From contig NC_070559.1 in assembly GCF_026914185.1 (NCBI RefSeq), positions 3,880,001-3,944,000 of the forward strand: a stretch of DNA of 64,000 nucleotides. The letters run 5' to 3'. The notes under the pieces were generated by a model. That model ran no database searches. It was not told where the DNA came from and worked only from the letters and a program-made list of their open reading frames with translations. Both the position numbers and the translations under genes were made by a program. Positions 35,190 through 42,747 of this stretch are shown in pieces (position 1 is the stretch's first letter; the number at the start of each line of letters is the position of its first letter). Source of the DNA: Puccinia triticina. Taxonomy: Eukaryota; Basidiomycota; Pucciniomycetes; Pucciniales; Pucciniaceae.

Positions 35190-36320
35190 AAAATTTCACA
35201 TTATATCTCCATGAAAAATTTCACTTACTATAATTACTCATTGGTTCAACTTCAAGTTAACACAAGACACACAAAATAAATCCATTTTGCAAATTTGGGC
35301 TGAAGAGGATCAACTTAAAACTTGCTTTGACCCAGTTCAGTGAAAACTGAAAGGGTTCAATTTGAAAAGGCTGGAATATTGTTGGGGAAATTTGTTTCTG
35401 TTTGCATATCATTCAACTCATTTTAAGATCTTTTGATTTGTATGTATGCTTTATTTGGGAGGAAATCAATTGTGGAACCAAACTCTTGGTGGTACTGAAT
35501 TGGATCAGATTGATAATTAATTTTGACAATGATGGGTAACACCAATACTGGTGTCACAAATCAGCAAGAAACAGAAGACATATAAACCAGAAACAAAGTC
35601 CATATGTTTCTTCAATAAACTATTGTATTAATGCTCTTTAGGCTGAAAATTATAGCAAGAAAATGGCTAATTTTTTGGTGTGGTAAATAAAACCATAATT
35701 TCAGAATCTGTTGACTCATTTCATATTATTATTTCTTTTGAAATTTACACAACTTCCTGAATCCTGATTATTGTGCCAAAACAAGATAAATAAAAATGGT
35801 TCATCAGATAAATGAATAAAGTGGTTGAACTCATGGAAATCTGGTTTTGTGGATGAACTCCTGTCAAACCTGTGGGCAAAGCCCAATTTTTCTGCAAATA
35901 TCTAGAGAAGAACTATATTGGTAAAAATTTAATGGAAAGAATTTTTTACATAAAACCATAAACAGCAATTTTGGCTGGGAGATTTCACTTTAAGTTTTAT
36001 GCAGGCTGACATCTCCCAGCCAAAATTGGTCTTATGATTTTATGTAAACCGTGACATATGCAATTTTGAACATCATAAAGGTAACCAGATCCAATTGAAA
36101 TTCGATGTAGAATGGATTTCATATGCATGCAGCATGCATATTCTGGCTTACTTGGTACTTACCACTCATATGGGAACCCGCACAAACATCCAAAAAACCA
36201 TCCAACAGATAAAAAACTTTGTTACCCAATACCATCCCTCGTACTCTAAAAATACTTTATAACACTGAAAGAAACATTTGATCATTAACAAAACAATCAA
36301 ATCCATATTCTCTTGAAAAA

Positions 36321-39300
36321 ATGTCTAAGCAAACAACTCCAATCCCAACGTCAAACCAAGGAGGATATCAAAGTGATACAAGCCAGCAGTTAACACGTCG
36401 TTCCTCAAGAGTTACAACTCCTGTCCAGCGGTCTGGAATGGTCCGGCAATCCTCAGATTCACGTTGTTCAATCAACCAAATTGGTCCAAATATTCAGTCG
36501 AAAAAGCGAAAGGATCCTCAATCTGATTCCAAAGGTGGCTCCCCAAGTGCACCTGTTTCTCGAAATAAAAAGGCCAAGACAACTACAAATAAAAATCCGG
36601 AAGCATCCCAGTCCTCCGTGAAAAGTACAGCCGAAACGTCTAAGAATAAGCAGCCGGTGATTGATCTTGCTCAAGACTCCAATGGCGAAAATTCTAAAGC
36701 TCGGAAGAAAGGAAGGGACAGCACCTATGACAAACCACTGCTGTTTTTTGGTGCTCCTTACCGTCTCCCAAACGATGTAAGTCCTTATTTAACATAAAAG
36801 GTTCAAAATTATATCTAATTATCATCATTTCCAGAGCGCCGATGAAGGACCACAAACGTATGACTGCTTGTGGTGTAAGAAGCCTATCCGAGTCTCCCGG
36901 GGTACCTTGTCGAATCTAAAAACCCACTGTGACAGATCTTCTCAAGAAGGAAGGTGCCCAGTTGGATGTCGAAATCGCCATAAAGCAATTGCTGATGGAG
37001 ATAAGCTTCCACCAACAGTGGATGAGTTACGGATACAGCACAAAAACAAAAGGAAAACTGGAAAGATTACCAACCATTTTGCTCGAGTAGAAAAATTCAA
37101 TAATGTTACGCTCAACCAGATCATTACAATGTGGCTTGTTCGTCAAGCACTCCCTTGGAATCGTGTCGAAGACACATATCTCCGTGCCGCATTCAACTAC
37201 TGTGAAGCATCGGCGATCTTGTTCAAGCGCAAGTGGGCAGCTACTTCGGCAAGAGAGTTATACTTGGAATTACAAGATTCTATGTTGAACCGCTTGAAAG
37301 TGCGTATTTTATTCAAAGTTTTCCCTTTTCAAGTTGGGATTGTGTATTGAATCTTTTTGTGATAAATTACTAGGCTTCCAATAGCAAGTTCAATCTGGTA
37401 CATGATGTATGGACAACCAAAGGCAACCGCCATGGTTTTATTGGTGCTTCTGTTTCATTTATCGACAATCAGTGGAATTATGTAGTACTCCATTTGAGTA
37501 TGAAATTAGTTGCCTGGCATCATAAGGGAAGCTTGTTGGCCGAACCAATTGTCAACATCTTGAAAAAGCACAATCTTCAGAATAAAATAAGTTCTTTTCA
37601 ACAGTTTTCTGCTGACGTATAAATGCAAAAAAAAACTAATTTATCTTCTTTGCATTAATTTACATGCTTTGCCAGACTACAGATTCAGGATCAAACAATA
37701 ATACCATGGCCGAAAAGATGCACAGTAAATTGCGCCTCATAGGGAGCGATCTTGAATGGGATTATGCAACGATGCATATCAAATGCTTTTGTCATAAGAT
37801 GGCGTTGGTGGTCAATGCGGGTTTGTGGGAGTTGGGTATTGAAGCTCCACCTCCACCAAAAGTCAAGAAAGCGTTCCTTGGTTCTTTTCCCTTTCCCGAT
37901 ATAATGGAGAAAATAGCGGAAGAAGATGAAGAAAACGCCAACGATGAGAATAAGGTGGTCGACAGCGAATCCGATGGAGAAAACAATCCAAAGGAGCTTG
38001 ACGAATACGAGGAAGATATGGTTGATGAAGACGATGAGCCAGATGAGCAAGAGGAAGAAGAACAGACCGATCCAAAGTATATGTCAAGAAATAAAAATAC
38101 AAAATCAGCCGCTAATCAAAACAAATCTAACGAGTTGAACGAATTAACCAAGGCGGTGAGAATACTTTTCAATTTTATGTATAAAAAAAACTGTACTGAT
38201 TTTATTTTTGATACTAGTTGGATTTTGTGATACTGAAAATAACTGGCTCTAGCGCATGGAGGCAGGAATTTGAGCGACGTGCTGCTGGAAAAGGATTGCA
38301 AACTCTGATTGCTGGTTATGGGATTCGTTGGAATATCAAGTATGAAAGTAGAAGGCGTGCATATGAAGCAAGAGATGTATGTCATAAAACTCAGACAGAT
38401 TTGAATACTTTATTCACATATTATTTTGCAGGTTATTGATGAAATGCTCCGTGCCAAGTATGTCAAATTTCAAGAGAAAATTGCCCGAGAAAGCCATAAA
38501 GACAATCGCAAAAAGTATGGTCACTTCAACGAGATACAATTTGCCAAAAAGGAGTGGCTGCTGATTGCTCAATTAAATGACGAGTTAGAAGTGAGAAATT
38601 TTTCAACTCTTATCCAATTTACTTAGTTTGTTTTGTTGATGTTATTTTTTTTCAGCCTTTTGACCGTCTTACAAAGATGATGGAAGGTGATGGTCCTACC
38701 GGTCCTTATGTTCTTCCAAACTATTTTCAAACCATTTCTGATTTGAAGAACAAGGATGAGCGATGTGGGCGAGATGATGCATTGCATCCAATGTACATCA
38801 AGATGATTGAAAAATTAAAGGTTTACAAAGACGAGGCACTAGGATGTGAAACTTTGGTAATGGCGACTCTCCTTCACCCTAGTTTTCGGTTAAAATTATT
38901 ATCCAAGTGCTGGCCGGAAAAAAGCGGGGAGGCTCAAGCTTTGTTGGAGCGACACTTTGCGGCGAGGGAAGCTTTGTTAAAAAGAGAAAGTGACGACATT
39001 GAGGTTTTGGACGAAGATAAAGAAAAGCCCAAGGAAGTTGTTAACAAAAATATCTTTGACGAATTCAATTCTACTGCGGCGGCTGCAGAAAGCAAGGAAC
39101 TCGAGCTCTACCTCAAGAACATGGATTGTTTTGCAGCCCCAAATTCCAAGGATCCCGTGAGTGCTTTGATATGGTGGAAGGTATGTTTCTATTTGAATTT
39201 ACTTGATTTCAAAGTTTTACGACTCATGAAATTCCATATGTGACTTTCAGGATCATTCAAGCACGTTCCCTGTCCTATCATCGTTAGCAAAGGACTACCT

Positions 39301-39514
39301 AGGTTGTTCTGCATCATCTTGCGCGGCCAAGCGTACATTTTCTTCGGCTGCCGATGTCTGCACCAGTGGTCGGGGAAGATTGATACCACGAACGATAGAA
39401 CAATGTGTCAGTAGTCATATGTGGCTCAAAGCGGGATTGAAAATCACTGGAAAATTTGAAAAGGCGCAAAACATTGTCACGGCTTTCACCAACCATTTTG
39501 ATAAAGATCTATAG
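36321..39514 (+). CDS. hAT transposase with BED zinc finger, 8 exons (copy 2)
   Basis: Exons: 36321-36776, 36835-37299, 37374-37616, 37676-38155, 38218-38376, 38432-38590, 38656-39180, 39251-39514. The conceptual product appears the same as copy 1: 916 aa with BED finger, catalytic-core blocks and C-terminal dimerisation domain. The 304-bp deletion begins 6 nt after the stop codon, so the coding part is untouched but the 3' UTR and polyadenylation region now run straight into the subterminal repeats, which could lower mRNA output. It sits inside an LTR, downstream of any LTR promoter in the same orientation. Confidence 0.92.
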
Positions 39515-39972
39515 AAAGCACCGCTAAACTGTGCTAAAACTCAGCTAAACTATGCTACACATGAGCTAAACTGACGCTAACTTGGGTGCTACATTAATAA
39601 CTACTGTAGCTAAAAAAAACTACACCGTTTTTTAGTGTAGCTGATGATTGTGCTACACTGAAAGGTAGCGTAGCTGATGATTGCGCTACACTGAAAGGTA
39701 GTGTAGCTGATGATTGCGCTACACTGAAAAGTAGTGCAGCTGATACCTACGCTACGCTGACTAAACAGCATCTATCGATGAAAGATGTTAGCGTTAGTTC
39801 TCTTATTTAGGTCTAAACTAACGCTACGCTACCAGTTTTTTTTTAAATAATTTATTTTGTTAGTTTTTAGTTGGCTAAAATTGGCGCTACAGGTAACTTT
39901 TGTGTAGATTAGCGTAAAAATACTACACTAAACTACGCTAAAAACTAAAAGTAGTGTAGCGGCCCACCGTTG

Positions 39973-40078
39973 CTCGAATCCCCTACAACTCTTTTCCGGA
40001 CCATCCGTGAGGGCAGTCACTCGACACCTTTTCCCCTCCCAGCGCTGCCGCCGGCCTAGCACCGGACGGAGCTCCATA
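39973..40078 (+). repeat. 5' LTR, remaining part
   Basis: Resumes at the hAT duplication CTCGAAT and runs to GAGCTCCATA, matching 47631-47736 of the 3' LTR. Confidence 0.93.
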
Positions 40079-40080
40079 TT

Positions 40081-40130
40081 TGGTCCCCCGAGCCGGGATC
40101 GAACCAGCGACCTCAAGATTTACAGTCTCG
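40081..40130 (+). promoter_or_regulatory. Primer-binding site, long tRNA-Tyr complement
   Basis: Starts two bases after the LTR with TGGTCCCCCGAGCCGGG. Its reverse complement reads as the 3' part of a tRNA: acceptor strand plus CCA, T arm (GGTTCGATCCC), variable loop, and an anticodon arm GACTGTAAATCT with anticodon GTA (Tyr). The match runs through the whole anticodon arm to about 40130, far beyond the usual 8-18 nt, and has no tRNA-Tyr intron. Confidence 0.8.
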
Positions 40131-40459
40131 CACTGTGGTTTTGAGGCGTTTGGCGGTTATAAATTTCTTTTTTTTCCTTCTCCTTTTTGATTCCCATCCG
40201 TTCAAATCACAGAATCCTAGCTGAATCAGCTTTGATTCTTTTCCAAATCACCTCTCGAGCATTCGCGACACGAGGCACGGATTCCTTTGAGGCGCTGACG
40301 GTGCCTCAGAGCCATCTCTCATTCCTTGCCGCCCCACTTCGTCGCAGGAGCCGCTCTAGTCCTTGTTTTAAAGGATCAAGACGTTTCAGGCTCCCATTTC
40401 TTTATTTCTTTCTTTTTTTTTCCTTAGGTGTTCAGTCGCGGGGCATAGGAGTAGCAGAA

Positions 40460-40566
40460 GTAAGTCCCCTCCACTTAGTAGCACCTCCAAAGCACTACTT
40501 CCTTGTCAAAGCATTATTGCCACCGCTGTGAGCCGCCCCTCGATTTCCGCTTGTTTCTCTCATCAG
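40460..40566 (+). repeat. Intron-like module 1, upstream of gag
   Basis: Begins GTAAGTCCCC and ends CTCTCATCAG, 107 nt. It shares GTAAGTCCCCTCC, an AGCACCTCC block, GCATTAT and GCCACCGCTGTGAGCC with the three modules further down. Splicing it would bring the 5' leader to 13 nt before the gag ATG. Confidence 0.6.
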
Positions 40567-40579
40567 AACTGCCCTCAAG

Positions 40580-41902
40580 ATGGACGGTGTCATTGCAGAT
40601 CCTCCTCGCGCGAGGATGGTCAAAATCAAACCTCAAGATAAGGCGTTGAAGTTCTCGGGCTCGGACGTCGAGCAGTTTCTCGATGACTACGAGCTGGCAG
40701 CAGAGTTGGATGGTGCGTCCGACTATGATAAGGCTTGGCAAATCGGCGCCTTCGTTGAGTCTGGAGAGACCCAAACAATCCTAGCGACTCTTGATGGCTA
40801 CAAGCCTCCAGATTGGACAAAGCTCAAGGCCGCAATGTTGAGTTACTGGGTGGATGTCGATAAAGCCCTTTTCACCGAGCGCGACGTTGGAACATTGGTG
40901 GATCAGTGGGTCCAGAAAGGAGGTGTATCTTTGGTTTCAGATTATCACGCTTTTCGCAAGGCGTGGGATCCCGTTCAAGCGTATCTCGTCTCGAAAAGTC
41001 ACGTCGAGTCGGCCGAAGAACTTAAGAAACCATTTTATCAGGCGTTCTCTGATGGTTTTCAGTCTCGTATCCGGGATCAGCTGATCAAGGACAACACACT
41101 GATCGTAACTTCGGATAATCGGGCCCGTCTTCCGTCTTTCAAGATTCTTCGGAACGCGGTGGACACCGTAATGAAAGGTCAAATTTCCCTGACCTTCGAG
41201 GACACAAGGTCGTCGGCCCCAGTTTCGTCTCCCTTCCAAGTATCTAACGATGTCATGAAGAAAATGGGCGAAGAGAAACGACCCACAATTCCACCTGCCG
41301 CTCCTAAGAGCGATCCTTCGATGGAAGAACTCACCAGGATGTTTAAAGCGTTTGAACAATACATGAAGAAGGAGGGTGGTAAGGCCTTGACGTCAGCTGT
41401 GCACCCACCGTTAGTCTGCTACTACTGCCACCGTGATAATCATGGGACCGCGCGTTGTCAGGAGCTGGTCAAGGACAAGGAGGCGGGCTTGGTGGAGCAG
41501 AGAGGCACCAACTTTTTCCTCCCGAACGGTGCCCTTATCCCCTTTGATCGCAGTCGCCCGATTCGGCACGTAGTTGCTTCATATCAGCCGTCGTCATCAA
41601 CGGCGCCGCCCAGACATCGACCCCTACTCGGAGTTCTTCTAATGCGGTGTCATCTGACTATAAGACGAGCTGCGGATTGCTGCAGCCCTGGTACCCACCA
41701 GCGGTTACTTCCCAGTCTTTCGCTGGGGCTTATGAGGCCAATCCCGCTGGAAGGAAGCGACATGAGGAGCCTCGAACTCACAAGGCCCCCCTGGTGCCGT
41801 CTAGTCACTCGAAGCGGCCGTTACGTAAGGCGACTGGTTTTCCGGCGGACCCGGAGAAGGCAAATGTGGAAGAAGAGACGGAGCTTTTCAATCGGATCAT
41901 GA
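40580..41902 (+). CDS. gag: Ty3/gypsy Gag polyprotein with zinc knuckle
   Basis: The structural protein that forms the cytoplasmic particle and binds element RNA. The ATG at 40580 opens MDGVIADPPRARMVKIK. Residues ~20-200 are a retrotransposon-gag fold (ALKFSGSDVEQFLDDYELAA, ..GDAF-less capsid-like helices). A CCHC knuckle, CYYCHRDNHGTARC, lies near residue 280 (CX2CX4HX4C). After about codon 320 the frame becomes Pro/Arg-rich and non-family-like, while the -1 frame becomes protein-like (INGAAQTSTPTR..). So true Gag ends or shifts frame between 41548 and 41640, and the last ~85 codons are probably not translated as written. A programmed -1 shift or a single-base indel are both possible. Confidence 0.85.
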   Translation: MDGVIADPPRARMVKIKPQDKALKFSGSDVEQFLDDYELAAELDGASDYDKAWQIGAFVESGETQTILATLDGYKPPDWTKLKAAMLSYWVDVDKALFTERDVGTLVDQWVQKGGVSLVSDYHAFRKAWDPVQAYLVSKSHVESAEELKKPFYQAFSDGFQSRIRDQLIKDNTLIVTSDNRARLPSFKILRNAVDTVMKGQISLTFEDTRSSAPVSSPFQVSNDVMKKMGEEKRPTIPPAAPKSDPSMEELTRMFKAFEQYMKKEGGKALTSAVHPPLVCYYCHRDNHGTARCQELVKDKEAGLVEQRGTNFFLPNGALIPFDRSRPIRHVVASYQPSSSTAPPRHRPLLGVLLMRCHLTIRRAADCCSPGTHQRLLPSLSLGLMRPIPLEGSDMRSLELTRPPWCRLVTRSGRYVRRLVFRRTRRRQMWKKRRSFSIGS

Positions 41903-42747
41903 ACAAGCCGGACCTGTCGAATTCCTCGCAGAGAGAGGCGCCGGTGCGACCGGCCACCCCGCTGAAGGCAGCGGCACCCCCCAAGGTCAGATTTGAACGG
42001 GAGGTTTCTCGAGATCACCCTGACGCGGTGGAAGGCGTTCTTAGGAAAATTTCGGATTTACCAGTTTCGATGACGGTAGCGGAAATCTGCTCAATCTCCC
42101 CGGCCGTAGCAGACGGCATGAAGAAATGGGTGGCTCGACGTTGTGTGGAGGTGGGCCCGGAGGATTTGAAGGTCCACTCTGGGACTTTGGCCAAAGGAAC
42201 CGAATTCGCGGAGTCGACACCGGATCCTAACCTGTACTCCTGTCCGTTGGGTTACCTCGCATGTTTGGTCGGAGCTGGGGAGCACCCGGCGTCTCCTTTG
42301 ATCGATTCGGGCTCCCAGCTGAACATTATCTCGGATGCAATGGCAAAGCGTTTCAACCTAACACCACGGGTCAACTTTTCCTCCGCCGTCTACGGCATCA
42401 ACAATCAAGCCTGTGAGTTGATTGGAGTGGCGGAGGACGTCCCAATTTGGGTAGGGAGGAGCATCGTGGGCTCGTGCCATTTTTGGATCACGCGTCAAGA
42501 CAGCCCATTTATTCTGGGCCGGCCATTCTTGATTGACTTCGAAGCCACTTTATTGTTCTCTCCCTCAGGAGGGGAGAGGATCATCCTTCCGGACCCCAAA
42601 GGCCGCAACATCGAATTCTTGCTTTGTCCAACGGAGAGGGGACGATGGGAGCGGGAATTTCCGGCTTATGGAAAGAAGGCGGTCATGACGCATTGCGGGC
42701 GGATCGTGGAGTTGCCCGAGGGATCGCCTGATCCATCTTTTTTATGA
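41647..42747 (+). CDS. Retroviral-type aspartic protease region
   Basis: Open in frame from 41548, with no ATG near the start, so it needs a shift out of gag. The first ~190 codons are a charged linker. The protease follows: LIDSGSQLNIISDAMAKRF (DSG catalytic motif), a central strand region, then FILGRPFLIDFEA (the ILG-flap motif). It cleaves the Gag-Pol precursor and works as a dimer. It ends with TGA at 42745-42747, overlapping the next ATG (ATGA, 42744-42747). Confidence 0.85.
   Translation: MSSDYKTSCGLLQPWYPPAVTSQSFAGAYEANPAGRKRHEEPRTHKAPLVPSSHSKRPLRKATGFPADPEKANVEEETELFNRIMNKPDLSNSSQREAPVRPATPLKAAAPPKVRFEREVSRDHPDAVEGVLRKISDLPVSMTVAEICSISPAVADGMKKWVARRCVEVGPEDLKVHSGTLAKGTEFAESTPDPNLYSCPLGYLACLVGAGEHPASPLIDSGSQLNIISDAMAKRFNLTPRVNFSSAVYGINNQACELIGVAEDVPIWVGRSIVGSCHFWITRQDSPFILGRPFLIDFEATLLFSPSGGERIILPDPKGRNIEFLLCPTERGRWEREFPAYGKKAVMTHCGRIVELPEGSPDPSFL

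Larger units (their letters stand above)
31705..39972 (+). mobile_element. Autonomous hAT transposon copy 2, nested in the 5' LTR
   Basis: An 8268-bp element in the same orientation as copy 1 (offset 25352). The duplication CTCGAAT lies at 31698-31704 and 39973-39979. Compared by eye with copy 1, I find three base changes (6687 T against 32039 C; 9327 C against 34679 T, silent; 14564 G against 39612 A) and one 304-bp deletion, matching copy 1 positions 14169-14472, which accounts exactly for the length difference. The two copies therefore separated very recently. Confidence 0.95.

Noticed and set aside
40081..40130. tRNA-Tyr gene on the minus strand
   Set aside because: The 5' third of a tRNA is missing, it ends in encoded CCA, and it sits two bases after an LTR; it is a primer site.
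41548..41640. Clear programmed -1 frameshift signal between gag and protease
   Set aside because: I could not find a convincing slippery heptamer; a mutation is equally likely in a copy that also has a nonsense codon.
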